DNA from: Anaerolineaceae bacterium
Lineage (GTDB): Bacteria; Chloroflexota; Anaerolineae; Aggregatilineales; Phototrophicaceae
Direction of reading: 5' to 3'
Assembly (NCBI GenBank): GCA_016124855.1
Contig: WGMX01000028.1
Location: 1-64,000, forward strand
DNA length: 64,000 nt
This document shows positions 18,267 through 27,772 of this stretch, piece by piece. Within the stretch, counting starts at the first letter, position 1. Each line of letters starts with the position of its first letter. Both the position numbers and the translations under genes were made by a program. The notes under the pieces are model-generated. The model worked only from the letters and a program-made list of their open reading frames with translations. It was not told where the DNA came from and did not search any database.

Positions 18267-18689
18267 CTAGACATCCGGCAGCGTTGCCACATGATATCCA
18301 TTGATGATAAGAGTAAAAACAACAACAAGCACTAACATTCCAAAAACCAGATAGAAAAACACTGCAGTACGTTCTGGTCGTTTTTCCCCGCGAACGCCGA
18401 CCAGAAGCCACCAACCTACCCCAAATGTTATTATACCCAGTCCACTAGAAACAAAAGATGGAAGAATGATGGTTTGCTCGTTAAAAAAATTTTCCATGTA
18501 GACATAATCAATCAATGGAAATACGAGAGCCGTTACCGCAAGCGCAAAAACGCAAATGATGATAATGCGGGTCAGACGCGGCCAAACAAGAATCTTGCGA
18601 ACCCAGTAGGTAACATAAGGGACGCGTTCCGGGGGATGTGCTCGATCCAAACGTGCTTGTTTCAGTGTTTTGCCGTTGGGTGAACTCAT
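18267..18689 (-). CDS. membrane protein with three predicted helices, unknown
   Basis: 140 residues from the ATG at 18689; a longer version starting at 18719 would overlap the globin gene and seems less likely. A basic cytoplasmic start of about 40 residues is followed by three hydrophobic segments near residues 38-62, 77-96 and 109-131. I do not recognise a family. It begins five bases after the stop of the truncated haemoglobin gene and precedes the lipoprotein gene, so the three are probably one transcript, which might suggest an envelope role linked to oxygen or NO handling. This link is context only. Confidence 0.65.
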   Translation of the reverse strand: MSSPNGKTLKQARLDRAHPPERVPYVTYWVRKILVWPRLTRIIIICVFALAVTALVFPLIDYVYMENFFNEQTIILPSFVSSGLGIITFGVGWWLLVGVRGEKRPERTAVFFYLVFGMLVLVVVFTLIINGYHVATLPDV

Positions 18690-18694
18690 GACGG

Positions 18695-19129
18695 TTAATC
18701 TTTCGAGCGGTTCTGCCACTGCATCAAGTTATTTGTGCCTGACTCGGTATTAATCATGAAGGTTGCGCCTCGTTCGAAGTAATCACGCATGATACTCCGC
18801 GCAGGTTCTTGAATGCCTACTTCATCAATCGCTGCGCACATGTGAGCAAACCAGTGATCCCGTCCTTCTTGATCAATGATAAAAGGGGCATGACGCATTC
18901 GTAAACGGGGATGCCCCCGTTCAGCAATGTATTGAGCAGGGCCGCCAAAGAATTGAGCAAGGAAAAGATACTGCCAGTATTTCCCCTCCTCGAGGTTTTC
19001 TGGAAACAACGGACGCAACACTTCATCGGCCTCAACCCGGCGATAAAAAGCATCGACTAGCTGCCGGAAAGTGGCGTCGCCACCCACCATTTCATAAACA
19101 CTTCGTTCTGATTCTGTCATCACGTCCAT
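18695..19129 (-). CDS. group II truncated haemoglobin
   Basis: 144 residues. The proximal haem ligand is His80 in RLRMRHAPF, Tyr29 fits position B10, and the Trp93 in DHWFAHM matches the TrpG8 that marks group II globins (GlbO type). FGGPAQYIAERGHP is the typical CD-E region. Group II globins bind O2 and NO and are thought to act in oxidative or nitrosative defence, or in oxygen delivery to respiratory enzymes. It is the first gene of a minus-strand run with two membrane-associated proteins, and is divergent from the PstS-like gene. Confidence 0.92.
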   Translation of the reverse strand: MDVMTESERSVYEMVGGDATFRQLVDAFYRRVEADEVLRPLFPENLEEGKYWQYLFLAQFFGGPAQYIAERGHPRLRMRHAPFIIDQEGRDHWFAHMCAAIDEVGIQEPARSIMRDYFERGATFMINTESGTNNLMQWQNRSKD

Positions 19130-19198
19130 TCCATCTGAAAAAGCACGGACATTTTACTAATTATTACCTCTATTATGCCGCGTAATTGAAAGTCTGGC

Positions 19199-19226
19199 TG
19201 GACAATTAAGGGCATAAGAGTACAAT
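19199..19226 (+). promoter_or_regulatory. likely promoter of the tandem PstS-like gene
   Basis: TGGACA (19199-19204) and TACAAT (19221-19226) are separated by 16 bases, close to the housekeeping sigma consensus. They lie about 50 bases before the ATG at 19276, which has an AGGAG ribosome binding site. Confidence 0.45.
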
Positions 19227-19275
19227 CTTCCCTTTTAAACCGTAGCTTAACACGCGTCCTTAAGGAGTACACCAT

Positions 19276-21201
19276 ATGAAGGCATTTCAGCGTCTGGTAG
19301 GCGTTATAGTCCTACTTACGCTTTTGATCAGTTTCGGATTGGTTGCCGCCCAAGATACCAACACGGTTACTGTGGCGGGTTCAGGTATCGTTGCCCCAAT
19401 TTTTGACAGCCTCAAAGCTGCAAGTGGCGTTACGGTCGATATTAAATCGGAAGTCACGGGAACCCGCACCGGTTTTGAACGTTTGTGCAAAGGCGAAACT
19501 GACGTAGCAACCTCGAACCGCTCAATATCAGCGGACGAAAATCGCAATTGCACCACGGCTAATATTGATTATACCGAATTATTGGTTGCCCATAACATTG
19601 TCGCCTTTATAGCAGCGCCAGATGCAGCTTTTGCGCAGTGTCTGACGCCGACCGAGTTGAATACGATTTTTGCCCCAAGTTCGCTCGCCGCAAATTGGAA
19701 CATTGTTAATCCAGCGAATGGCGATATCGCCTTGAGCATAGTCACGCCGCCAGCTACCTCGGCAACGTATGGGGTGCTAGACAGCCTTATTGATGGTGAC
19801 GGCATTCGCACTGATGCGACTCTTGCAGCCACAGAGGCCGACGTCATTAGTGCAGTCACACAAGCAAAGGGCGCAATAGGTGTAGTGAGTTTGTCTGCTG
19901 CGACAGCCGCAGGTGGCGGCGTGAAAATTCTTCAGGTAAAAGTAAACGATACATTCGGCTGTACTGCCCCTTCGGCTGAAACCGTCGAAAATCGGACGTA
20001 CCCGGTTACGAATCCCTTGTTTATTTATGTCAACCGTGCAAGCCTGAGCAAAACGGGTTTGAAAGATTTGCTGGCCTATATGATCAGCGAAAATGCAGCG
20101 CAAGCCATTTCCGCCGAAGGTCTGGTTGTCCCAAGCGCAAATACGGTCAATTCAAATAAGAGCGCTCTTGAGGGCACAGGCAATACTCGTCCGTTCAGCG
20201 AAGCCACCACCGCATTTCAAATTCCTCCTGATGCGAACGGACAGGTTACTATCGCCGGTGCAGCAAATGCCGAAGATTACCTAAAGAGCGTGACTACAGC
20301 ATTGACCCAACAGTACTCGACGCTAACTACTGACATGAAACTGGCAGGAGAACCCGCCGGTATTCGCCGTCTATGCAACGGCGAGGTCGATATTGCGGCA
20401 GTGAATGGGCCGCTTACTGATGAGCAAAACAAGAACTGTGACGCGAATAACATCAAAACCCTGAAAATTGAACTCGGCAAACAAACGGTTGTTCTGGTCG
20501 CCAGTGCATCAAGCAGCTTCCTTAGCTGCTTAACAGGTGATCAACTGACCAAAGTGTGGGATGCAACTTCGACCAAAACCATTACTAACTGGAACCAAGT
20601 TGATCCTTCATTCGCTGATCAAAAGATGACTTTGTTCGCTGCTACGGAAAGTAACAGTAATACAGATTTAATGCTGCAAAAGGCATCTGGCAAACCTTTA
20701 ATCGGTCGTGGGGATATTGAATTCAATACCGATCCTCTTTATCGGGCGGCGGCAATAGCAAATGTCGAAGGCGGCCTGACATACATGAATTGGACAGAAT
20801 ATCAAAAGGTTCTGAAGAACAACCAACAACGCATTCAATTGGTCGCTGTGAATACGGGAAGCGGATGCGTTTTGCCATCCGACGAAACCATTAATAATGG
20901 AACATATCCACTGATGCGTAATACAGAGCTGCTGGTCAAGACCACATCTCTTACTAATATTCCGGTGCAATCACTGCTGTGGTTTATGGCGACTGACGGC
21001 AACTTCGGTGAATTCGAAAAAGCCGGTCTACTCGGAGTTAATTTCGGCAGTTTGCCGGCATTACGCCAGACCCTGCAAAAAGCTTATTTGGATGCTGCCA
21101 CTGAGGCTGCGAAGAAAGCGGAAGCCACGCCGGAAGCAACCAGTGAAGCGACTGCCGAAGTGACGTTGGAAGCCACGGCTGAGGCAACACAGGCCCCATA
21201 A
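19276..21201 (+). CDS. exported protein with two tandem PstS-like binding domains
   Basis: 641 residues. A signal peptide ends near residue 25 (LVAAQD). Two periplasmic-binding-protein repeats follow, about 29-295 and 318-610. Each has a TVAGSG- or TIAGAA-type start, a GFERLCKGETDVA or GIRRLCNGEVDIA block, a single-Cys pair of CLT stretches and a C-terminal SAETVENRTYPV or SDETINNGTYPL block, which places both in the PstS family of phosphate-binding proteins. Repeat one keeps the G-x-x-T-GF and TSNRSIS anion site; repeat two has drifted at these points. The last 35 residues are Ala/Thr/Glu-rich. No pstCAB genes are nearby, so it may be a sensor or surface protein rather than a transporter subunit. 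Confidence 0.85.
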   Translation: MKAFQRLVGVIVLLTLLISFGLVAAQDTNTVTVAGSGIVAPIFDSLKAASGVTVDIKSEVTGTRTGFERLCKGETDVATSNRSISADENRNCTTANIDYTELLVAHNIVAFIAAPDAAFAQCLTPTELNTIFAPSSLAANWNIVNPANGDIALSIVTPPATSATYGVLDSLIDGDGIRTDATLAATEADVISAVTQAKGAIGVVSLSAATAAGGGVKILQVKVNDTFGCTAPSAETVENRTYPVTNPLFIYVNRASLSKTGLKDLLAYMISENAAQAISAEGLVVPSANTVNSNKSALEGTGNTRPFSEATTAFQIPPDANGQVTIAGAANAEDYLKSVTTALTQQYSTLTTDMKLAGEPAGIRRLCNGEVDIAAVNGPLTDEQNKNCDANNIKTLKIELGKQTVVLVASASSSFLSCLTGDQLTKVWDATSTKTITNWNQVDPSFADQKMTLFAATESNSNTDLMLQKASGKPLIGRGDIEFNTDPLYRAAAIANVEGGLTYMNWTEYQKVLKNNQQRIQLVAVNTGSGCVLPSDETINNGTYPLMRNTELLVKTTSLTNIPVQSLLWFMATDGNFGEFEKAGLLGVNFGSLPALRQTLQKAYLDAATEAAKKAEATPEATSEATAEVTLEATAEATQAP

Positions 21202-21226
21202 GTCGAGTTACCATTCTTTGACAGTG

Positions 21227-21260
21227 CATCCCTGCCACAAAATGGCGGGGATGTTTTATT
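21227..21260 (+). terminator. terminator after the PstS-like gene
   Basis: An eleven-base stem (CATCCCTGCCA with TGGCGGGGATG, one G-T wobble) with a five-base loop, followed by TTTTATT. It is a standard factor-independent terminator placed 26 bases after the stop. Confidence 0.8.
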
Positions 21261-21332
21261 ACAGGGCTGTGCTATACTGCCAAAACTATCCCTTATTCGT
21301 GGGACACACATCAGGCGAAATCGGAGAACAAA

Positions 21333-24143
21333 ATGCGTGGTGAGTTTGTCGCGCTTGACCTAGAAACAACCGGATTTGATCCAAAAACGGAAGCGATAAT
21401 TGAGTTTGGAGCCGTGCGTTTCCGTGATGGCGAAGTTGTGGCGGAATATTCAACTCTGATAAACCCCGGTCGTCCTATTCCACCCGAAGTCGTGGCGCTG
21501 ACGGGTATCAGCAACGACGATTTTCTACCGAAACTGCACAAGCCCGGTGAACCATCATCCGCACCAGCTCCCGCCCTTGTTCAGGCATTGCCCGGTATTC
21601 AATCTTTCGTAGGCAACGCACCGATCATTGGTCATAACATCAGCTTCGATCTAAACTTTCTTTATCCGCACGGGTTGTTTCGGAATAATCTGTGGGTTGA
21701 CACTTATGATCTAGCGGCAATTATGCTGCCGAACGCGACCCGTTACAGCCTGTCCAGTTTGTCCAACCAACTGGGCATTGAACTGACAGAAGCACACAGG
21801 GCGCTGCATGACGCGCGCGCATCTGCCCTGCTTTACTGGGCGATGTGGCAAAAGATTCTGGAACTGCCTTCTCCACTTATTCATGAAATTGTTAACTTAT
21901 CACAGGGGCTTGATTGGAATGCTCGGGTCGTCTTTGAATACGCCTTAGAGCAACTGCGAAGTTCAAAACCAGTTGAGAGTCCAAAGCCGCAAGACTCATT
22001 TGCGAACCTGTTGATCAGTTCGCCTCCCTCAAACCCATCGCAAGCAAAAGCTGAAACTACCGACGAAACAGTTGACAGTGTATTTGGTACAGGCGGCACC
22101 CTTTCAAAGATCATCGCCGATTATGAAAGCAGACCCCAGCAAATTGAGATGGCGACCCAAATCTCGGAGTCGTTTGACCAAAACCGACATTTGATTATTG
22201 AAGCTGGAACAGGCATCGGCAAATCCTTAGCTTATCTAGTTCCAGCCATTTTATGGGCATCCCAGAATCAACAACGCGTTATCATCTCGACCAATACGCT
22301 GAATCTGCAAGACCAAATTCTTATCAATGATGTTCCGCTGCTTCAAAAAGCCCTGCAAACGACTTTCGAAGTCGTGGCGCTGAAAGGTCGCAGCAATTAT
22401 TTGTGTCCAAGTCGTTTGAGCGATATGCGCCGGCGTCAACCGGGAACCACAGATGAGCTGCGGGTGCTTGCGAAAATCCTTGTCTGGCTGATACAAGGTG
22501 GTAATGGCGAAAAGAGCGAACTTAATTTGCGGGCATATGTCGAACAAAGTGTTTGGCAGCGTCTGAGCGCGGCGGAAGAAAATTGTTCAATGGAACGTTG
22601 CGAAGCAGCCACACAGGGGAAGTGTCCTTTTTATCGGGCGCGCAAAGCGGCGGAATCCGCATCTGTCATTGTCGTCAACCATGCGTTGTTAGCAGCCGAC
22701 GCTGTTAGTGACGACCATATCATTCCCGACTATCAACAGTTAGTCATTGACGAAGCCCATCATCTTGAGGATGCTATCACCAACAGCCTGAGTTTGCGTT
22801 TGGATGAATCAGCTTTTAAATATAGATTAGCCCATTTGGCTGGTAATAGACACAGCTTGCTAGCAGAACTGATAAGTAACTTGCAACTACATGTTCCGTC
22901 CAACGAGAACAAACGATTGATTGACTTCCTTGAGGATTTCAGACGCGCCTCGATGGCGGTGGAAACACATCTCACAAATCTTTTCTCGATATTCCGCAAT
23001 TTGGCGTATAAACCGGATGCGGACAACACTATTCTTCTGCGGATCACCGATGAAGTCCGTGGCAAAGCCGAGTTTGGGACTCTGCAAAATCAGTGGAACA
23101 TCGTTAAAGAGTTACTCACGGCCATTACAGAAGGTTTAATGCGATTAATTCCGGCTATGAACCGGCTGAAAAAATACCCAATACCAGACGTCATCGACGA
23201 CATTTCCAGCATGAAGGCGTTTTCACGCTACTTTGAAGATATGCTGAAGGCGTTGGATGCCCTTATCATAAATCCCGATAACAACACTATTTACTGGATT
23301 CATCTTAATCAATCTTATGGTGTATCTATCAACACAGCGCCGCTTCAAGTCGGGAAGTTTGTCGACGCATATTTTTGGTCAATAAAACGATCTGTTATTT
23401 TGACCAGCGCAACCCTTCAGGTAACGGGCAGTTTTGATTATTTGCAGGAAACTTTGGGCGCCGAAAATGTCGAAACATTAGCATTAAGTTCTCCATTTAA
23501 TTATCGGAAATCAACTCTGGTATTCATTCCTAACGATATGCCCGACCCAAATGAAAGGGGTCGCTATCAACAGGCTGTGGAACGAGCGTTAGTGGAAGTC
23601 GCGGCGGCTTTAGATGGACGCACACTGGCGCTGTTTACCAGCTACACACAGCTTCAGCAAACAGCACAGGCTATTCGCCCACGGTTGTCTTTAGGTGACA
23701 TTACGGTTTACGATCAGTTAGATACGAGCAATCGCCAAGCCCTGCTCGAGAGTTTCAAGACCACAGATAAGGCCATACTACTAGGCACGAAGAGCTTCTG
23801 GGAAGGTGTAGATATTCCCGGTGCAGCTCTCAGTGCTTTAGCCCTAACCAAACTGCCCTTTCCCATTCCAACTGATCCGGTTATCGCGGCACGTTCAGAA
23901 ACATTTGCCGATGCATTCAAAGACTATACGCTGCCTGAAACCATCTTGCGCTTTCGGCAAGGTTTTGGACGCCTGATTCGTAACCAATCAGATCGCGGTG
24001 TCGTGATTCTCTTGGACAAGCGTATCATGAGCAAAAGTTATGGTAAGGACTTTCTCGACTCGCTGCCCGATTGCACGATTCAATACGGCGGATTGCAGTC
24101 GCTGGCGGATGCTGCACAAAAATGGGTAAATGCCAAACCTTAA
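21333..24143 (+). CDS. DnaQ-like exonuclease fused to DinG/XPD-type helicase
   Basis: 936 residues. Residues 1-170 form a DEDDh exonuclease: Asp9 and Glu11 in ALDLETTG, Asp106 in ISFDLNF, and His155 with Asp160 in AHRALHDARA. A linker runs to about 255, then an XPD/DinG superfamily 2 helicase: Walker A AGTGIGKS (291-298), DEAH at 473-476, and four cysteines at 358, 418, 423 and 431 spaced as for a 4Fe-4S cluster. The C-terminal motor domain has the GTKSFWEGVDIPG and RFRQGFGRLIRN motifs. DinG helicases unwind D-loops, R-loops and G-quadruplexes. Fusion with an exonuclease domain is known in Firmicutes DinG. All catalytic residues of both domains appear intact. Confidence 0.93.
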   Translation: MRGEFVALDLETTGFDPKTEAIIEFGAVRFRDGEVVAEYSTLINPGRPIPPEVVALTGISNDDFLPKLHKPGEPSSAPAPALVQALPGIQSFVGNAPIIGHNISFDLNFLYPHGLFRNNLWVDTYDLAAIMLPNATRYSLSSLSNQLGIELTEAHRALHDARASALLYWAMWQKILELPSPLIHEIVNLSQGLDWNARVVFEYALEQLRSSKPVESPKPQDSFANLLISSPPSNPSQAKAETTDETVDSVFGTGGTLSKIIADYESRPQQIEMATQISESFDQNRHLIIEAGTGIGKSLAYLVPAILWASQNQQRVIISTNTLNLQDQILINDVPLLQKALQTTFEVVALKGRSNYLCPSRLSDMRRRQPGTTDELRVLAKILVWLIQGGNGEKSELNLRAYVEQSVWQRLSAAEENCSMERCEAATQGKCPFYRARKAAESASVIVVNHALLAADAVSDDHIIPDYQQLVIDEAHHLEDAITNSLSLRLDESAFKYRLAHLAGNRHSLLAELISNLQLHVPSNENKRLIDFLEDFRRASMAVETHLTNLFSIFRNLAYKPDADNTILLRITDEVRGKAEFGTLQNQWNIVKELLTAITEGLMRLIPAMNRLKKYPIPDVIDDISSMKAFSRYFEDMLKALDALIINPDNNTIYWIHLNQSYGVSINTAPLQVGKFVDAYFWSIKRSVILTSATLQVTGSFDYLQETLGAENVETLALSSPFNYRKSTLVFIPNDMPDPNERGRYQQAVERALVEVAAALDGRTLALFTSYTQLQQTAQAIRPRLSLGDITVYDQLDTSNRQALLESFKTTDKAILLGTKSFWEGVDIPGAALSALALTKLPFPIPTDPVIAARSETFADAFKDYTLPETILRFRQGFGRLIRNQSDRGVVILLDKRIMSKSYGKDFLDSLPDCTIQYGGLQSLADAAQKWVNAKP

Positions 24144-24210
24144 CTTATCTATTATTAACACGCTGCGATTAAAATAGAAAAATACCATCTGATCATTACG
24201 AGGTTTTGTT

Positions 24211-24570
24211 ATGCGTACCCCTGCAGGCAAAGAGTGCCCGCATTACCATGAAGATTTCCATCGCGGCAGAAATATTCAAGAATGCCGGTTGATTAACCAG
24301 AATCCTAGTTCGCTACGCTGGAAACCCGGGGATTGTAAGTCGTGCCCGGTGCCAGACATATTGAATGCCAACGCCAGTCAATTTCTTGAATTAACACTTA
24401 CCATCAAGCCCAAGTTGTTGGGACTTGGCCGTCAACTTGAGGTAAAAGCGTCGTGTACCAAACACAGAATAGATATTGCTGATCCTTATGTGGGATGTCC
24501 CAAATGCAATGCCGAACGTCCGGGATTGAACCTATTTTGGGAAGCACTGCAAGAAGACGAACACGACTAA
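24211..24570 (+). CDS. Cys-rich conserved hypothetical protein
   Basis: 119 residues with seven cysteines: Cys9 (KECPHYHEDFH), Cys25, a GDCKSCPVP pair (Cys42, Cys45), Cys82, and a GCPKCN pair (Cys96, Cys99). Several histidines accompany the first one. The spacing suggests two metal sites, zinc or Fe-S. I recall similar small proteins from other Chloroflexota but no function. No signal peptide or membrane segment. It is preceded by a ribosome binding site (CGAGG) and follows the helicase gene by 67 bases, in the same direction; a hairpin terminator comes after it. Confidence 0.7.
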   Translation: MRTPAGKECPHYHEDFHRGRNIQECRLINQNPSSLRWKPGDCKSCPVPDILNANASQFLELTLTIKPKLLGLGRQLEVKASCTKHRIDIADPYVGCPKCNAERPGLNLFWEALQEDEHD

Positions 24571-24594
24571 ACGCCTGTTTAGAGGGCTAAAGTT

Positions 24595-24628
24595 CGAAGT
24601 GCGTATGTAACTGATATGCACTTCGTTT
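24595..24628 (+). terminator. hairpin terminator after the Cys-rich gene
   Basis: Arms CGAAGTGC (24595-24602) and GCACTTCG (24618-24625) extend inward by four more pairs with one wobble, and TTTG follows. It separates the Cys-rich gene from the histidine kinase gene. Confidence 0.6.
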
Positions 24629-24686
24629 GTCCTCGATTTTCTATGTTATGATGAACGGGTGGCGCATTTTATGATCAGAATTTTTT

Positions 24687-25844
24687 ATGCATACCCAAGT
24701 CAAATATACCCCCGGTGACTACAATTTACTCATCATTCATAGTGACGAAAATTTTGTTCGCCAATGGTCCTATACCGCTGGCCTTGAAGCATCGAAAGCT
24801 GTTTTTACGACATCGCCGAGCGATGCGGTACATATACTGGCGCAGCTGCGTCCCCAAGTGATTGTAGTTCACGACGGCCCATCTTCAAACTTCGCGCAAT
24901 CTGACCTCATATCATCACTATTTGAATCGACAGAACGCCCCATACTAATAATCGTGAGCGATAATCCAACTCGTGACATGTTTGTGATTGCGCACCAAGT
25001 CATTCCGCAAAGTTACCTTCCGTTTATTGATCAGATCATCACGTCACATTTGACGCGCTTACAATCGGCTTTCAAAAACCAAGAGCGGTCTAGTGAATTG
25101 GAAATTGAAAATTCTCATCTTAAGCAGCAGTTAGAATATGCCAACCAAACCAGTACAGAGATGAAGATTCTCAAGCAAGCAGTCGTTCATAATGTATCTC
25201 ATGAGCTGCGTACACCCATGCTGCAAGTCAAGTCGGCGGTAGCATTACTGAGCGAAGATGAAGCGACCAATCGTAACGTTGTTGAATTGGCAACCGAAGC
25301 CACCATCCGCCTAGAAAGTGGTATTCGAAATGTAACCCTACTGAATGAATTGATGAACGAGAATACCAACAGTGAGTCATTCACTGCCGTTCCCATTCTC
25401 CAAATCGTCCAAGCAGCACTGCGTAATCTTGGACGGTCGTGGGAGCACAAAAAAGATATTGAACGGGTCGAGCTTGATTCGGGTTCTAATGCAAGTGCCG
25501 TGTTATGCAACCGACAGCGGCTCACAATTGCGATTCAACTGCTCTTAGACAATGCTCTAAAATTCAGTGAAGCAAAAGTTAGAGTCAAAATCTCGCATAC
25601 AAAAGACAAAGTGAAAGTATCTATACAAGACAAAGGGATTGGTTTGCCCCAAGATCAAATGAGCCGAATCTTTGAGCCTTTTTACCAAATTGATAGTTCA
25701 TCAACACGGCGCTATGGTGGAATGGGTATTGGGCTTGCCATCGTCCGGCTCATTATGGAACAACACGGCACGACAATACACATAGACTCGACTAAAGATA
25801 AAGGCAGCACCTTCACTTTTGAGCTCCAATCGTCGGGTGACTAA
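24687..25844 (+). CDS. soluble sensor histidine kinase with receiver-like N-terminus
   Basis: 385 residues and no membrane segment. Residues 11-125 look like a receiver-type domain: LLIIHSDENF at strand 1, then PQVIVVHDG with Asp63 at the usual phospho-acceptor point, although several flanking residues differ from a classic receiver. A coiled coil (about 130-160) leads into a HisKA domain with the phospho-acceptor His172 in VSHELRTPM. The HATPase domain has the N box LLLDNALKFS, DKGIGLP, the F-box region and GGMGIGLAIV. It is therefore an active-looking cytoplasmic hybrid-type kinase. No response regulator gene is adjacent. The upstream terminator suggests it has its own promoter. Confidence 0.88.
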   Translation: MHTQVKYTPGDYNLLIIHSDENFVRQWSYTAGLEASKAVFTTSPSDAVHILAQLRPQVIVVHDGPSSNFAQSDLISSLFESTERPILIIVSDNPTRDMFVIAHQVIPQSYLPFIDQIITSHLTRLQSAFKNQERSSELEIENSHLKQQLEYANQTSTEMKILKQAVVHNVSHELRTPMLQVKSAVALLSEDEATNRNVVELATEATIRLESGIRNVTLLNELMNENTNSESFTAVPILQIVQAALRNLGRSWEHKKDIERVELDSGSNASAVLCNRQRLTIAIQLLLDNALKFSEAKVRVKISHTKDKVKVSIQDKGIGLPQDQMSRIFEPFYQIDSSSTRRYGGMGIGLAIVRLIMEQHGTTIHIDSTKDKGSTFTFELQSSGD

Positions 25845-25891
25845 AGTCTTTTTGACTTTCTCCCTCTTCATTTTCGTGTCATGACCATTGC

Positions 25892-25920
25892 TTGACAAAC
25901 GAATCCGCATTTCATATACT
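25892..25920 (+). promoter_or_regulatory. strong promoter in front of the aldehyde dehydrogenase
   Basis: TTGACA (25892-25897) and TATACT (25915-25920) are exactly 17 bases apart, a near-perfect housekeeping sigma promoter. The predicted transcript starts about 65 bases before the ATG at 25995, which rules against the longer in-frame TTG start at 25920. Confidence 0.75.
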
Positions 25921-25994
25921 TGCCCTCTATTTTGTCGCCTGCAAAACTTGCCCCTGCAAACGATTCCTCAATTTTATTGAGAGTGAGTTTTTAC

Positions 25995-27485
25995 ATGCCT
26001 GATATTGTGCAGAATTATATTGGCGGGAAATGGTCGCAGGCTCAATCCGGCGAAACTTTCCCAACTTATAACCCCGCTACTGAAGAAATACTTGCGGTCG
26101 CGCCGACTAGCAGTACCAATGATGTCAATGCTGCCGTTAATGCAGCCAAAGCCGCCTATAAGCATTGGCGTTTGACACCCGCTCCACGACGCGGCGAAAT
26201 TCTTTTCAAAGTTGCTCAAATATTAACCGAGCGCAAGGAACAACTCGCCCGATTAATGACTCAAGAGATGGGCAAAATTCTGGCGGAAACGCGCGGTGAT
26301 GTGCAGGAAGCCATTGATATGGCTTATTACATGGGCGGTGAGGGACGGCGCTTACTCGGTTATACCGCACCCGTTGAAATGCCCAACAAATTCGGAATGG
26401 CAATGCGCGACTCAGTAGGTGTCATTGGTCTAATTACGCCATGGAACTTCCCGATTGCCGTCCCAAGTTGGAAAATACTACCTGCACTCATTGCAGGGAA
26501 CACAATTGTTTTCAAACCCAGTGAAGACACACCAGCAACAAGTGCGGCATTTGTCAAAGTGTTCGAGGATGCAGGTTTACCACCCGGTGTATTGAACCTC
26601 GTAACAGGCGCGGGAGCAGCTGGAGCTGCGCTGGCAAATCATCCTGATGTGCGCGTGATTTCATTTACGGGTTCAACCGACACGGGACTCAAAGTCTATT
26701 CGCAAGCAGCCAGTCTCGGCAAAAAAGTATCACTAGAAATGGGCGGCAAGAATGCCATCATTGTTTTGGATGATGCTAACCTTGATCTGGCGGTCGATGC
26801 AATCATATGGAGTGCTTTTGGCACAACCGGTCAACGATGCACGGCTACAAGCCGTCTGATTGTTCAAAGCGGAATTAAGCCCAAGCTGATTGATGCTCTC
26901 GTCGCTAAATCTAAAACTCTCAAAGTTGGTGACGGATTAGATGACAAGACAAATGTCGGCCCATTAGTGAATGCCAAAGGGCGCGATAAAGTCGAAAAAT
27001 ATGTCGAGATTGGCAAACAAGAAGGCGCAAAGCTGTTAGTGGGCGGTCAACGGACTGACATGGGCAAAGGTTATTTTTACGCCCCTACCCTGTTTTCAGA
27101 TGTTAGCCGTTCGATGCGAATTGCCCGCGAAGAAATCTTTGGCCCTGTCCTAAGCGCAATTGAAGTCGCCAGTTTGGATGAAGCAGTCGAGGTCAACAAT
27201 GAGTCGGCATATGGACTTTCTAGCAGTATCTTCACCGAAAATGTCAACGCCGCTTTCCGTGCAATCCGTGACTTAACCACTGGCATTGTATACATCAACC
27301 ACGGAACAACGGGAGCTGAAATTCAGTTCCCGTTTGGTGGCACACGAGGCACAGGCAACGGAATGCGTGAAGCGGGTCAAGCGGGTATGGACTCGTTCAC
27401 CGAGTGGAAATCAGTTTACGTCGATTTCAGTGGTCGTTTACAACGGGCACAGATCGACACCGAAAGCGTTTTACAGGAACCGTGA
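25995..27485 (+). CDS. aldehyde dehydrogenase, NAD(P)-dependent
   Basis: 496 residues from the ATG at 25995. The catalytic cysteine is Cys282 in GQRCTATSR and the general base is Glu248 in LEMGGKN. The ITPWNFP block and the SFTGSTDTG nucleotide-binding region are typical of the ALDH superfamily. The C-terminus ([17 protein letters not shown]) resembles ketoglutarate-semialdehyde and succinate-semialdehyde dehydrogenases, so a semialdehyde is a plausible substrate, but this cannot be fixed from sequence alone. It has its own strong promoter. It lies 62 bases upstream of the iscX-nuoB genes. Confidence 0.93.
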   Translation: MPDIVQNYIGGKWSQAQSGETFPTYNPATEEILAVAPTSSTNDVNAAVNAAKAAYKHWRLTPAPRRGEILFKVAQILTERKEQLARLMTQEMGKILAETRGDVQEAIDMAYYMGGEGRRLLGYTAPVEMPNKFGMAMRDSVGVIGLITPWNFPIAVPSWKILPALIAGNTIVFKPSEDTPATSAAFVKVFEDAGLPPGVLNLVTGAGAAGAALANHPDVRVISFTGSTDTGLKVYSQAASLGKKVSLEMGGKNAIIVLDDANLDLAVDAIIWSAFGTTGQRCTATSRLIVQSGIKPKLIDALVAKSKTLKVGDGLDDKTNVGPLVNAKGRDKVEKYVEIGKQEGAKLLVGGQRTDMGKGYFYAPTLFSDVSRSMRIAREEIFGPVLSAIEVASLDEAVEVNNESAYGLSSSIFTENVNAAFRAIRDLTTGIVYINHGTTGAEIQFPFGGTRGTGNGMREAGQAGMDSFTEWKSVYVDFSGRLQRAQIDTESVLQEP

Positions 27486-27547
27486 TAGTATAATTTTTAT
27501 CACATTGGTTGTCGTAATTTCAAACGTTTTGCGGTAAGCTAGTGTGT

Positions 27548-27772
27548 ATGAATGAAATTTCACAATCAGGGAATTTGTATTGGGATGCGACCTACGAAAT
27601 TGTTTTGAGTTTGAAAGCCGCGTATCCTGATATTGCAGTTGACACTGTTGGTTTAGTTCAGTTGTATCACTATGTAACCACGCTGCCCAATTTTGTTGAT
27701 GATCCCCGTCTAGCTAACGATGGAATATTGAACGAAATTTTGCGGGAGTGGTATGAGGAGGTCACCCCATAA
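27548..27772 (+). CDS. iscX: IscX-like Fe-S assembly protein
   Basis: 74 residues from the ATG at 27548 (a GTG two codons upstream is in frame). It follows the IscX pattern along its length: L-x-W near the start, [19 protein letters not shown], then FVDDP with [11 protein letters not shown] and a closing WYEE. IscX is a small acidic protein that binds IscS and iron and adjusts the rate of Fe-S assembly. In proteobacteria it ends the isc operon; here its stop overlaps the start of nuoB (TAATG at 27770-27774), linking it to the Fe-S subunits of complex I. No iscU or hscA gene is near. Confidence 0.82.
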   Translation: MNEISQSGNLYWDATYEIVLSLKAAYPDIAVDTVGLVQLYHYVTTLPNFVDDPRLANDGILNEILREWYEEVTP

